Below are positions 8,497 through 17,406 of a DNA stretch of 64,000 nt, in pieces. This DNA is from Lysinibacillus_B sp050613145 (GTDB taxonomy: Bacteria; Bacillota; Bacilli; Bacillales_A; Planococcaceae), in assembly GCF_050613145.1 (NCBI RefSeq), contig NZ_CP192507.1, positions 2,542,001 to 2,606,000 of the forward strand. Direction: 5' to 3'. The position numbers were made by a program, and so were the translations under genes. The notes beneath the pieces were generated by a model. The model did not search any database and had not been told where the DNA came from. It worked only from the letters and a program-made list of their open reading frames with translations. The first letter of the stretch is position 1, and each line of letters starts with the position of its first letter.

Positions 8497-9672
8497 TTAA
8501 ACATACTGCCCTATTTTCACGTGCCCTTTTACTAAATTTCGAGCGATAATCATACGCTGAATTTCATCTGTCCCATCATAAATTCTCCACAGCCGCGCTT
8601 CACGGTACCAGCGCTCAATTGGTAGCTCCTTTGTATAGCCCATGCCACCATGGATTTGTAGAACACGGTCTACAACACGGTTCCCCATATTCGCTCCATA
8701 TAACTTTGCCATAGATGCCAAATGTCTATTGTCCTCCCCTTCATCTAACGTAAATGTAGCATTTAACACTAACCATTTTGCTGCTTCAATATCAACAGCA
8801 CTATCTGCAATCATCCATTGAATCGCTTGATGCGCTGCAATTGGCTTACCAAATGTTTCACGCTCTTTTGAATAATCAATCGCCATTTGTAGTAAACGCT
8901 CTGCTGCACCAACAGCTCGTGCACCAACAACCCAGCGTGCAAAGCCAATCCATTCAAGTCCTAAATTGTAGCCACGGTGCACGTCACCTAAAATATTTTC
9001 TTCTGGTACACGCACATTATCGAATACTAAGCTTGCTGGGCCACCTTCCCCCATCGTCGGAATAAATTCAGATGTCCAGCCCATTTCACGATCCACGATA
9101 AAACATGTCACACCATCTCGACCTGTTTGCTCATGTAGCTCTTTATCTGTCACAGCAATGACCATAACAAAGTCAGCTTCATTTCCACCTGTGATAAATG
9201 TTTTCTCTCCATTTAATACCCATTCGTTGCCGTCTTTTACCGCTGTCATTTGAATATTTCGCGTATCTGAGCCAGCATTCGGCTCTGTCATCGCAAAGCA
9301 TGATTTCTTATTACCACTAATCGTTGGAAGTAAATACTTTTTCTTCTGCTCTTCATTGGCATAATAAAGAATATTGTCAGCAGAGCCACCAAATGAAAAT
9401 GGCACGAATGTTTTCGCTAATTCCATTAAAACAATGGCCAACATCATTTGACCGAGGTTAGCACCGCCATACTCTTCCGGCGTATTAATGCCCCAGAAAC
9501 CAAATTCTTTTGCTTTTAATTGCAGTTCTTTTAATTTTTCAGGTGATAGACCGGGTCTACCTTCTCGCTCATTTTTCAATACTTCATTTTCAAGAGGGAT
9601 GAGCTCCTCTTTCACAAATTTACGAATTGTTTCTTGCACCATTTTTTGCTCTTCCGTTAATCGTAAATACAT
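8497..9672 (-). CDS. Acyl-CoA dehydrogenase (copy 1, intact motifs)
   Basis: This FAD enzyme of 391 residues catalyses alpha,beta-dehydrogenation of an acyl-CoA. The start is the ATG at 9672, with CGGAGTGAG upstream; a longer frame would run into the preceding SDR gene. Landmarks are CFAMTEPNAGSDTRNIQM (flavin and substrate binding), GEKTFITGGNEAD, RETFGKPIAAHQAIQ, QIHGGMGYTKELPIERWYR and the C-terminal YDGTDEIQRMIIARNL. The usual catalytic Glu position in YEGT is Asp here. A degenerate paralogue lies at 17407-18582. Confidence 0.93.
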   Translation of the reverse strand: MYLRLTEEQKMVQETIRKFVKEELIPLENEVLKNEREGRPGLSPEKLKELQLKAKEFGFWGINTPEEYGGANLGQMMLAIVLMELAKTFVPFSFGGSADNILYYANEEQKKKYLLPTISGNKKSCFAMTEPNAGSDTRNIQMTAVKDGNEWVLNGEKTFITGGNEADFVMVIAVTDKELHEQTGRDGVTCFIVDREMGWTSEFIPTMGEGGPASLVFDNVRVPEENILGDVHRGYNLGLEWIGFARWVVGARAVGAAERLLQMAIDYSKERETFGKPIAAHQAIQWMIADSAVDIEAAKWLVLNATFTLDEGEDNRHLASMAKLYGANMGNRVVDRVLQIHGGMGYTKELPIERWYREARLWRIYDGTDEIQRMIIARNLVKGHVKIGQYV

Positions 9673-9697
9673 ACACTCACTCCGTTCTGAATTATTT

Positions 9698-10468
9698 CTA
9701 TAAAGAGCTGCCTCCATCAACAGCAATGACTTGCCCAGTTATGAAATCACTTGCCTTACTTGCTAAAAATAACGCAGCACCTTTTAACGAACCTGGATCT
9801 CCTATTTTGCCCATTGGATTCGTTGCTAATAGAGCATCGCGCTGTTGATGAATCACATGCTTTGTCATTTTCGTTTCAAAAAAGCCCGGTGCAATGGCGT
9901 TAACCGTAATGTTATGTGTAGCCCATTTTTTTGCTAAGTCTCTTGTAAAATGATGTACTGCTGCTTTACTTGTACTGTAGCCAATCGCATTTAACACTTC
10001 GCTAGATTCTGCTCTTAATCCGGCAATAGAGCCGATATTAATAATTTTTCCTTGCCCCTTTTCAATCATTTGCTTACCGACTGCCTTGGACATTAAAAAC
10101 GTACCTGTTACATTGACCCCTAGTACCTTTTGCCATGCTTCAAGCGGCATGTTTTCTACGTTCTCTCCCCATGTTGCCCCGCTATTATTGACTAAAATAT
10201 CAATATGTCCGAAGTCATCTAACACCGCTTCTACAGTGCTATTAACACTCTCTTCTAAACTCACATCACACACATAAGCTTTTGCTTTTATAGCATATTT
10301 GTTTTCAAGTACCTGTACTGTTTCTTGGCAGTTGTTTAATTTTCGTGAGCAAACGGCAATATTAGCGCCGTATTGTGCCAATACTTCTGCAATATCTCTC
10401 CCTAGTCCACTGCCTCCACCTGTAATCAGTGCTGTACGCCCTGTTAAGTCAAATAAAGATTCACTCAC
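9698..10468 (-). CDS. Short-chain dehydrogenase/reductase
   Basis: This is a 256-residue SDR starting at GTG 10468, with AAGGAGGG at good spacing; a TTG six codons upstream overlaps that ribosome site and is less likely. Motifs are GGGSGLGRDIAE for the cofactor, NNSGATWG, INIGSIAGLRAESSEVLNAI with the catalytic Ser, and YSTSK. It ends FITGQVIAVDGGSSL. The second SDR in the cluster, it may oxidise a hydroxyl on the substrate or a hydroxyacyl-CoA. A scrap of a second copy survives at 18598-18890. Confidence 0.87.
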   Translation of the reverse strand: MSESLFDLTGRTALITGGGSGLGRDIAEVLAQYGANIAVCSRKLNNCQETVQVLENKYAIKAKAYVCDVSLEESVNSTVEAVLDDFGHIDILVNNSGATWGENVENMPLEAWQKVLGVNVTGTFLMSKAVGKQMIEKGQGKIINIGSIAGLRAESSEVLNAIGYSTSKAAVHHFTRDLAKKWATHNITVNAIAPGFFETKMTKHVIHQQRDALLATNPMGKIGDPGSLKGAALFLASKASDFITGQVIAVDGGSSL

Positions 10469-10497
10469 TCCATTTCCCTCCTTCAAGGACTAATAAA

Positions 10498-10515
10498 ATA
10501 CTAACCGGTTATTTA
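10498..10515. promoter_or_regulatory. Candidate operator, partial copy of the 16964 palindrome
   Basis: The sequence ATACTAACCGGTTATTTA has the left half and ACCGGT core of the perfect-armed palindrome at 16964-16981 and a degenerate right arm. It lies 30 bp upstream of the SDR start at 10468 and overlaps the end of the thioesterase gene. It may bind the TetR protein encoded in the cluster. This is a pattern match between two sites only. Confidence 0.35.
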
Positions 10516-10938
10516 GTTTAAATCGTTCACATTTTGTAGACTTTGTTCTTCATAAAAATGTTGAAGTAATTCCTTTTTTATGTGTGGTGGAATAGATTCT
10601 GATTGTTGCGTTGCTAAGTTAAAATTGACATACACTGCTTCATTTACCGCACACAATAAGTCTCCTTGATAAAGCTCCTCATACAGCCGTAAGCTTGTAT
10701 TACCTATATGTTTCACCCACGTACGAATCACAACATCTTTGCCAAAAAAGATTTGCCTTTTATACTCCAGGGTCGTTTTTACAACTATCATTTTCCAATC
10801 CTTGTAGTCTTGGTTAGGATTAAACAAATGAAAAATAGGGTAGCGCGCTGCCTCAAACCATACTGGCAATGTTGTATTGTTAATATGACCTACTAAATCT
10901 GTCTCTGAAATGCGAGGTGTTATAATTATTTCAAACAA
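10513..10938 (-). CDS. Acyl-CoA thioesterase, 4HBT hot-dog fold
   Basis: This is a 141-residue hot-dog thioesterase. The motif RISETDLVGHINNTTLPVWF carries the catalytic Asp and the GHxNN element, then EAARYPIFHLF. It starts at TTG 10938 preceded by GGAGGGG at 5-6 nt. It lies between the carboxylesterase and SDR genes and is likely to release a CoA ester or recycle CoA. It is more canonical at the active site than the thioesterase encoded at 6392-6823. Confidence 0.83.
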   Translation of the reverse strand: MFEIIITPRISETDLVGHINNTTLPVWFEAARYPIFHLFNPNQDYKDWKMIVVKTTLEYKRQIFFGKDVVIRTWVKHIGNTSLRLYEELYQGDLLCAVNEAVYVNFNLATQQSESIPPHIKKELLQHFYEEQSLQNVNDLN

Positions 10939-11009
10939 AAATACCCCTCCCTACAACAGAGAACGCTAACTTACGGGCGGTCTCTATTTAAATGTCACTA
11001 TATGTCTAA

Positions 11010-12497
11010 TTAATTAGCACTTAGTGATACAGCATCCCAAATTAATCGGTACTGCTTATCTGGATTTTGGACTGTTTGACAATTCAAGTCAAAAAGCATC
11101 GTTTCTCTATTTTTCACATGATATGCTGGCCATGTCGGTAGCTCTTCAATATTCGGGTCTCCTTCTTTCGCAAAAGTAGCCCATGCTTTATGCATATGGT
11201 GAGCGAGTGTATAGTCAGGGGCGCTACCTAATAAAAATTCTGTATTTTTATTTAATTGATTCCAGACAAAAGGGAGTTCAAGTGCATGACATGCTTTTAA
11301 TTCGCCATTTAATACGGGCGATTCCCAATCAAATCGATACATCCAAACAGATGCACCTTGCTTTGCTTGCTGCTCTGCTAGCCAAATGGCAGGCGCTGTA
11401 AATACATCAAACGTTAGTACTTTTTCCACTAACTCTTTATTCAAAATTTCGTGCTGTAAATTTGGTTTAATTTGATCCCATTTATGTGTAAGCATTTTCT
11501 TTAAATACAAATCAATCCCCTCTTCATCTAATCCATCTAGGGCGATATCAACATACGTAAATAAGCAGTACTCATCTTTTGTTGTTCCGATTAATAGATC
11601 GATATGCTTACTTGCCCCATTTACAATAGATAGTTCTGGTGGTTCTTGAATCACGACACCATCAATGACTGGACCAAGTAACATCGGTGATACATGCTTT
11701 GATGCTTCTAACAATTCTGCTGTTGACACCTCTTCTAATCTCGATAAATGTTCCTTATCTATGCCGAGTTTTGCTAAAATGTCTGTGCATACTTGTGTTG
11801 CTACTACAGATGGCAATACATTTCGTGCAGCCCCACTTTGTAAAATGGCCTTTTGGAACAAACCACTTGCAGCAGGAATAGCCAATAATATACCAATACT
11901 CATAGCACCTGCAGATTCACCAAATACCGTAATATTATTAGGATCACCGCCGAATGCTTCAATATTTTCTTTAACCCATTTCAACGCCGCGATTTGGTCA
12001 AGTATGCCGCAGTTCCCCGTACCCGCAAATTGCTCATTATCGACACTACCTAAATGCAAAAATCCGAAGACGCCTAGTCGATAATTGATGGTGACAACGA
12101 CTACATCATGATGGGCTGCAAACGATGCGCCGTTGTAAGATTTGCTGTTACCTGAGCCATTCATAAATGCGCCGCCATGAATCCATACCATCACCGCTCT
12201 TTTTTTGTTATCTGCTCCGGGTGACCAAATATTTAAATATAAACAATCTTCACTCATCTCGTCTTCCTCGACATGAGCATCTAGAAATCTCATCATTTCC
12301 CTTTCAGGCTGTATAGCTGAAGGACCAAATTGGGTCGCTTCATATACCCCTTCCCATGCATCAGGACTTTGTGGTGGACTAAACCGGAGTTTTCCAATTG
12401 GGGCTTTCGCATAAGGAATCCCTTTCCAAACCGCAATTCCATCCACTTGTTCCCCTATCACTTTCCCCAAACTCGTTTGTACAAGTAGCTCTGACAT
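11010..12497 (-). CDS. Type-B carboxylesterase (copy 1)
   Basis: This is a 495-residue alpha/beta-hydrolase of the carboxylesterase B family (PnbA-like in Bacillus). It opens TSLGKVIGEQVDGIAVWKGI and has the EDCLYLNIWSP motif. The oxyanion loop is VWIHGGAFMNGSG and the nucleophile elbow is FGESAGAMS with Ser near residue 188. The acid residue follows KDEY and the catalytic His is in CHALELPFVW. No signal peptide is visible. The start is the ATG two codons inside the longest frame, at proper distance from AGGAGGGG. It may free the acid that the cluster then activates. A nearly identical copy lies at 18977-20464. Confidence 0.92.
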   Translation of the reverse strand: MSELLVQTSLGKVIGEQVDGIAVWKGIPYAKAPIGKLRFSPPQSPDAWEGVYEATQFGPSAIQPEREMMRFLDAHVEEDEMSEDCLYLNIWSPGADNKKRAVMVWIHGGAFMNGSGNSKSYNGASFAAHHDVVVVTINYRLGVFGFLHLGSVDNEQFAGTGNCGILDQIAALKWVKENIEAFGGDPNNITVFGESAGAMSIGILLAIPAASGLFQKAILQSGAARNVLPSVVATQVCTDILAKLGIDKEHLSRLEEVSTAELLEASKHVSPMLLGPVIDGVVIQEPPELSIVNGASKHIDLLIGTTKDEYCLFTYVDIALDGLDEEGIDLYLKKMLTHKWDQIKPNLQHEILNKELVEKVLTFDVFTAPAIWLAEQQAKQGASVWMYRFDWESPVLNGELKACHALELPFVWNQLNKNTEFLLGSAPDYTLAHHMHKAWATFAKEGDPNIEELPTWPAYHVKNRETMLFDLNCQTVQNPDKQYRLIWDAVSLSAN

Positions 12498-12530
12498 CTC
12501 CACCCCTCCTATTCAAAGAAATGTACATGT

Positions 12531-13532
12531 TTATGGAACAAGCACAAGTTTCCCCATGGTTTGTCTTCCTTGTAGTAAACGATGCACCTCAGCAGCTTCA
12601 TCTAATCGGTAAACACCACCAATTGTTAACTTCAGCTCACCATCGTTCACATATTTCAATAATTGTTCTAAACTACTTTGATAAAGCGCTCTTTTCGCCA
12701 TAATTTGTGGTAAAAAGAAGCCGATTACCGATTGATTTTTGCGCATTAATTGGCCAGCATTGAAATTGGACTCTTCTCCACTTGCCGCACCAAAAATGAT
12801 GAGTCGTCCGAATGCAGCAAGACATTTTAGCGTTTGGTTAAAAATAGTTCCTCCAACCATTTCAAGTGCAATATCGACCCCTTTTCCATCTGTTAGCTCA
12901 CGTACTTGCTGCTCCCAGCCTGGCTCTGTGTAGTTCACCACGTGGTCTGCTCCTAAATCTTTTGCATGCTTTAATTTGTCATCCGTGCTGGCCGTTGCAA
13001 TAACCTTCCCTGCACCTAACAATTTGGCAAGCTGAACCGAAAGCGCCCCTACACCGCCTGCTGCTGCATGAACAAGAACTGTTTCACCTTTTTCTAAACG
13101 CCCCATTGTCGTTAAAATATGATAAGCAGTTTGCCCTTGCAGAGGCAGTGTAACCGCCTCATTAAACGATACCCCTTCTGGTACTTCGGATAACACCATC
13201 TCGTGTACATTGACATATTGGGCATATGCACCTGATTCAATAAGTGATACGACGCGCATACCCGGTTTAAATTGCTTTACCTCTTTGCCTACTGCCACGA
13301 CAACACCAGCCATTTCACAGCCCGGAATAAAGGGCAGTTTCGTTGGTACAACATACTTTCCTTCTCGTCTAGCTGTATCTGCAAAGTTGACACCAATAGC
13401 TCTAATTTCAACTAATACTTCCTGATCACTGATTGTTGGAATAGCAAGATCTACATACTTTAGTACATCAGCACTTCCGTATTCTGAAAATTGAACGGCT
13501 TTCATTGTTTTTACTGAGTGAACTGTTTCCAT
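12531..13532 (-). CDS. NADPH:quinone oxidoreductase / zinc-free alcohol dehydrogenase family
   Basis: This is a 333-residue medium-chain reductase of the QOR (zeta-crystallin) group. It has the GroES-like N-terminal domain MKAVQFSEYGSADVLKY and LPFIPGCEMAGVVVAVG. The cofactor domain holds VHAAAGGVGALSVQLAKLLG with the AxxGxxG motif. The structural and catalytic zinc Cys patterns of true alcohol dehydrogenases are absent. AGGGGGATTTGAA precedes the ATG at 13532. It probably reduces an enone or enoyl group; the exact substrate is unknown. Confidence 0.88.
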   Translation of the reverse strand: METVHSVKTMKAVQFSEYGSADVLKYVDLAIPTISDQEVLVEIRAIGVNFADTARREGKYVVPTKLPFIPGCEMAGVVVAVGKEVKQFKPGMRVVSLIESGAYAQYVNVHEMVLSEVPEGVSFNEAVTLPLQGQTAYHILTTMGRLEKGETVLVHAAAGGVGALSVQLAKLLGAGKVIATASTDDKLKHAKDLGADHVVNYTEPGWEQQVRELTDGKGVDIALEMVGGTIFNQTLKCLAAFGRLIIFGAASGEESNFNAGQLMRKNQSVIGFFLPQIMAKRALYQSSLEQLLKYVNDGELKLTIGGVYRLDEAAEVHRLLQGRQTMGKLVLVP

Positions 13533-13595
13533 TTCAAATCCCCCTAAATAAATGAATAGTATACCTGTTCTAAAATGTTTCTATTAAACTAACAT

Positions 13596-14483
13596 CTAGC
13601 TTTTAAGTGTTTGTTCCTTTTCATATGAATAGAAACCTTTTCCTGTTTTACGCCCAAGCTCGCCCGCTGTTACCTTTTCCACGATACAAGTAGGTGGTTT
13701 ATCTTGTTCTTTTCCTGTTTCTGCATATTGCTGTGCCATCACATAGTACATAACATCCGCACCAGATAAATCGATAAGCTCAAATGGTCCAAGTTTATGA
13801 CCGAGTGCTGCTTTGACAATATCATCTATATCCTCATAATCGGCTATCCCATTTTCATATAGCTGGATAGCTTCACGTTGAATAGCAATTAAAATACGAT
13901 TAGCGATAAACCCTGAAATTTCTTTCCGTAGCAAGAAGCCTTTCTTCCCCATTTGCTCACATACATCTAGAGCTACTTGAGCTGTTTGTTCAGATGTTTG
14001 ATCGCTCATCACAACTTCTACACATTGCATCACAAGTGGTGGGAAAAAGAAATGCATATTACAAACTTTCTCTGGTCTTTCTGTTACTTCTGCTAGTAAA
14101 GAATTGACGATAGTCGAACTGTTTGTCGCTAAAATGGTATGTGCTGGTGTGATTTTATCCAGTTCGCTGAATAATTCACGTTTAACATCTAACTTCTCTG
14201 TAATTGCTTCAATGACTAAATCTGCCTCTTTCGCCCCCTCTACTAAATCAGTTGTAAACGAAAGCTGTGTAAACACCTGTTCCTTTTTAAGAGTTGTTAT
14301 TTTTTGTTTGATTACCCATTGGTTCATTAATTCATGTAATGTTTTCTTGGCCTGTTGAAGAGCTGTCTCCTGTACATCTTGCAAAATTGTTTCATAACCA
14401 GCAAGTGCACAACACATTGCAATTTGATGTCCCATTTGTCCAGCACCAACAACAAGGATTTTTTTAATTGGTTGAATACTCAT
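13596..14483 (-). CDS. 3-hydroxyacyl-CoA (3-hydroxybutyryl-CoA) dehydrogenase
   Basis: This is a 295-residue NAD-dependent (S)-3-hydroxyacyl-CoA dehydrogenase. The Rossmann motif VVGAGQMGHQIAMCCALAGY is at the N terminus. NSSTIVNSLL, MHFFFPPLVMQCVEVV (the usual HFFNP His region) and GFIANRILIAIQREAIQLYE follow, with the C-terminal dimerisation domain GPFELIDLSGADV. The ATG at 14483 is preferred because AAAGGG abuts the earlier ATG at 14492. The 5' end overlaps the TetR gene by about 20 bp. Confidence 0.9.
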   Translation of the reverse strand: MSIQPIKKILVVGAGQMGHQIAMCCALAGYETILQDVQETALQQAKKTLHELMNQWVIKQKITTLKKEQVFTQLSFTTDLVEGAKEADLVIEAITEKLDVKRELFSELDKITPAHTILATNSSTIVNSLLAEVTERPEKVCNMHFFFPPLVMQCVEVVMSDQTSEQTAQVALDVCEQMGKKGFLLRKEISGFIANRILIAIQREAIQLYENGIADYEDIDDIVKAALGHKLGPFELIDLSGADVMYYVMAQQYAETGKEQDKPPTCIVEKVTAGELGRKTGKGFYSYEKEQTLKS

Positions 14484-15057
14484 CACGCTCATCCCTTTCT
14501 GCTATAATGCCATTTAAAATAAAGTCTACATACATATCCGCCAATTCCTTGACAGTTAATTTTCCACATGGTTGGAACCAATGATAACTCCAATTTGTCA
14601 CCCCTAATACGGCAAAGGAAATCATCTTTGGGTGGAGGTTTTTTCGAAATTCCCCGGATTGAATTCCTTTTGTAATCACTTGCATAACATTTACACGAAA
14701 TTCTTCTCTTTTACCTTTTATTGTTTTATTATGTTCGGGTGTTAAATTACGTATTTCTCGAAAGTAAACACGACCGTGTGCGCCATGTAATTCGATGTCA
14801 TGAATGATTAATTTAACTATCTCAACAAGTTTACCTCGAAAGCTTTTGACACTTTCTAAAATGGTTTTTTGTTTCTTTAATAAATCATCTATATAATGAA
14901 GATGAATTTCCATCAGCAAATTTTCTTTACTTGTGTAATAGTAATAAAATGTCCCTTTCGTTACGCCTAATGAATCGACAATATCTTGAATAGAAGTTTC
15001 GGTAAATCCTTTCTGTTCAAAGAGTTTTACGCTATTTTTTGCAATCTCTTCCTTCAT
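14464..15057 (-). CDS. TetR/AcrR-family transcriptional regulator
   Basis: This is a 197-residue regulator with an N-terminal helix-turn-helix: KLFEQKGFTETSIQDIVDSLGVTKGTFYYYY. The C terminus resembles FadR-type TetR proteins that sense acyl-CoA. It lies 4 bp after the acyl-CoA synthetase and overlaps the dehydrogenase, so it is co-transcribed with the pathway it probably represses. Candidate operators are the palindrome at 16964-16981 and the partial copy at 10498-10515. The ligand is unknown. Confidence 0.9.
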   Translation of the reverse strand: MKEEIAKNSVKLFEQKGFTETSIQDIVDSLGVTKGTFYYYYTSKENLLMEIHLHYIDDLLKKQKTILESVKSFRGKLVEIVKLIIHDIELHGAHGRVYFREIRNLTPEHNKTIKGKREEFRVNVMQVITKGIQSGEFRKNLHPKMISFAVLGVTNWSYHWFQPCGKLTVKELADMYVDFILNGIIAERDERDEYSTN

Positions 15058-15061
15058 ACGG

Positions 15062-16690
15062 TCACGACCCTTTTTGGTTAATTACATTTTCCTCCCTTAA
15101 CGCTCTTCGAAGAATTTTACCTACCATTGTTTTTGGCAACTCATCACGAAACTCTACATATTGTGGTACTTTATATGTTGCTATCCGCTTTCGTACCCAA
15201 TCAATCATTTCCTGCTCTGTTACATCATGTCCCGCTTTTTTTACGAGGATGGCTTTAATTGTTTCCCCTCGGTATTCATCAGGTACGCCAATAACAACCG
15301 CCTCCTGTACAGCCGGATGTTCATATAATAATTCTTCAATATCACGTGGGTATACATTGTAACCACTTGCAATAATTAAATCTTTCTTTCGATCCACAAT
15401 GTAAAGATAGCCATCCTCATCTACCTTTGCGATATCACCTGTATAGAGCCAACCATTTCGAAGTGTTACTTGCGTTTCCTCTGGCATATTCCAATACCCT
15501 TTCATCACTTGTGGACCACGAATAACTAATTCCCCTAGCTCACCAACTGGTACTTCTTGTTCTCCAGTAGATAAATCAACAATTTTATAATCTGTTCCCG
15601 GTAGACCAATTCCTACGCTTCCTGGTTTCCGTTGACCAAATGGCGGGTTGCAATGCGTAGCAGGTGCAGCTTCAGACAAACCGAATCCTTCTAAAATTTT
15701 AGCGCCTGTTTTCCCTTCAAATTCATTCATCATTTGTACAGGCATCGGCGCACTACCACTATTGCAAATGCGAATACTATTAATGCCATAGCTTTCTGCA
15801 TTTGGATGATTAACGAGTGCAATAAACATTGTTGGCACACCAGGGAATTTCGTTGGTTGTTCTACTTTAATTGTCTGAAACACTTCTTCTAGTTCAAATC
15901 TTGGGAGTAAAATGATTGTCGTACCATTTAAGATAGATAAGTTCATACAGGAGGTCATACCAAATACATGGAATAATGGGATGACTGTTAGACATTTCCC
16001 TTCACCAAACTCATGCTCTTCATCAAAAAACGCTTTACATTGTTGAGCATTTACAGCAATATTACGATGCGTTAACATAGCACCTTTAGAGACACCTGTC
16101 GTGCCACCTGTGTATTGTAAAACAGCAATATCTTCTACTGGATTAATTGTAATTGGAGTTAAAGATACGTTCATACCTTGATTAATGAATTGTTCGAATG
16201 ATCGATCTTCTGCTAACGAGAAACTTTCAGATTGAAAACTAACAACAATAATATGTTCTAGTGCGGTTTGATCGGCAATTGCTTTAATGCGAGGATATAA
16301 TGGTTCGTATACGACTATTGCTTTTGCGCCAGAGTCGTTTAGTATGTGAACTAGTTCCTTTTCGAGATACATAGGATTTACTTGTGTAACAATGGAGCCT
16401 GCTTTCAAAATGCCATAATATGAAATAATATAATGAGGACAGTTAGGTAACATAATCGCAACTCGGTCCCCTTTAGCAATACCACCTTGCTGAAGTGAAG
16501 CGGCAAACAGTGAACTAAGCGACCATAATTCTTGATAACTAATTTCTTTCGAATAAAATTTAATAGCAATATGTTTAGGGATTTTCTCGACGGTTTCCTT
16601 CAAAATATCCACCATCGTTGTTACGGGAAATTCTATATCAGGTGAAATCGACTCAGGGTAATGACTATACCAAACTTTTTCTTGTTTCAT
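15062..16690 (-). CDS. Long-chain-fatty-acid--CoA ligase type acyl-CoA synthetase
   Basis: This AMP-forming ligase of 542 residues activates a carboxylic acid to its CoA ester. The P-loop is YTGGTTGVSKGAMLTHRN near residue 195. The adenylate motif is YTGDIAKVDEDGYLYIVDRKKD near residue 420, and the C-terminal catalytic Lys is in ELPKTMVGKILRRALR. It is the first gene of the catabolic operon, about 275 bp downstream of the best candidate operator. FadD/LcfA family; chain-length preference cannot be read from the sequence. Confidence 0.92.
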   Translation of the reverse strand: MKQEKVWYSHYPESISPDIEFPVTTMVDILKETVEKIPKHIAIKFYSKEISYQELWSLSSLFAASLQQGGIAKGDRVAIMLPNCPHYIISYYGILKAGSIVTQVNPMYLEKELVHILNDSGAKAIVVYEPLYPRIKAIADQTALEHIIVVSFQSESFSLAEDRSFEQFINQGMNVSLTPITINPVEDIAVLQYTGGTTGVSKGAMLTHRNIAVNAQQCKAFFDEEHEFGEGKCLTVIPLFHVFGMTSCMNLSILNGTTIILLPRFELEEVFQTIKVEQPTKFPGVPTMFIALVNHPNAESYGINSIRICNSGSAPMPVQMMNEFEGKTGAKILEGFGLSEAAPATHCNPPFGQRKPGSVGIGLPGTDYKIVDLSTGEQEVPVGELGELVIRGPQVMKGYWNMPEETQVTLRNGWLYTGDIAKVDEDGYLYIVDRKKDLIIASGYNVYPRDIEELLYEHPAVQEAVVIGVPDEYRGETIKAILVKKAGHDVTEQEMIDWVRKRIATYKVPQYVEFRDELPKTMVGKILRRALREENVINQKGS

Positions 16691-17261
16691 CCAATTCCCC
16701 TTCCTCTATGTTTATATATGAACTAGCAAACACTATTAAGGTGAACGTTAGCATCTAGTAAAACAGGTGAAGTACCCCTTTTAGAACTTTTTACTCTCTG
16801 AAACTTTTCGTTTATTTATATAAACATGATTAAACAACTATCTTAAGTTTATAATCGAGATGTTCATTAACATGCATCCGTTGAATTAAGAAAGGATTAT
16901 TTACTAAGCACTTCTCTATACTATTTTTATTACAAAATGATGGAATCTTTTTTAAAAGCACAAATACTGACCGGTTGGTATTTTCAGAATAATAAGAATT
17001 AATATAACTGTCAACCCCTTTTTCAAAAGCGCTTTCAAATTTGTTTTTATTCTTTATATGCCACTATGTTCAAAAGAAATTCACAAATTATATTGAAAAA
17101 AACTGCATCAAAATTTTAGAAAAATGTTTTTTTATAATGTCTTGTCATTGAATCTACTGAAATCCAGTGTTAATTGGCTAATTTTTAAGAAAAGTGCAAC
17201 ATACAGTATTGATACAGGTACATCGTTTTTAATATATTAAAAAATTATACTTTTCAGTAAA
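16691..17261. other. AT-rich promoter region upstream of the catabolic operon
   Basis: This intergenic stretch is strongly AT-rich with no credible reading frame. It holds the ACCGGT-centred palindrome at 16964-16981. Several TATAAT-like boxes occur but none with a convincing -35 partner. It ends at the GNAT scrap belonging to the duplicated segment. It should contain the promoter for the acyl-CoA synthetase operon. Confidence 0.5.
16964..16981. promoter_or_regulatory. 18-bp palindrome, candidate TetR operator
   Basis: ATACTGACCGGTTGGTAT reads as an inverted repeat with ATAC/GTAT arms and an ACCGGT core, with substitutions only in the two positions next to the core. A half-degenerate copy lies at 10498-10515, directly upstream of another gene of the same operon. 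Palindromes of this size are usual for TetR dimers. The assignment to the TetR gene at 14464-15057 is inference. Confidence 0.5.
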
Positions 17262-17342
17262 AATCTGCTTGATACTTAGAAAATTTTTCTTCTAGCCACT
17301 GAAGGTAATCCTCGCCTCCCCCTAAAATCACTCATGTATTCA
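17262..17342 (-). pseudogene. GNAT acetyltransferase N-terminal scrap (second copy)
   Basis: The minus-strand translation GGGEDYLQWLEEKFSKYQAD parallels GGDEDYIQWLKDKVSKYSTG of the pseudogene at 959-1495, with similar DNA on both sides. Only about 25 codons remain. Together with the identical terminator beside it, it marks the left edge of the duplicated operon segment. Confidence 0.6.
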
Positions 17343-17348
17343 TCATCA

Positions 17349-17382
17349 CAAAAAGACCAAATCCCTTTGAAATTTGGTCTTA
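17349..17382 (-). terminator. Rho-independent terminator after acyl-CoA dehydrogenase copy 2
   Basis: The 10-bp stem AAGACCAAAT/ATTTGGTCTT followed by T residues on the minus strand is the same stem as at 1508-1541. It lies 25 bp past the stop of the gene at 17407-18582. Confidence 0.82.
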
Positions 17383-17406
17383 CTTCAATAAAGCCTTCCT
17401 CTTTGA

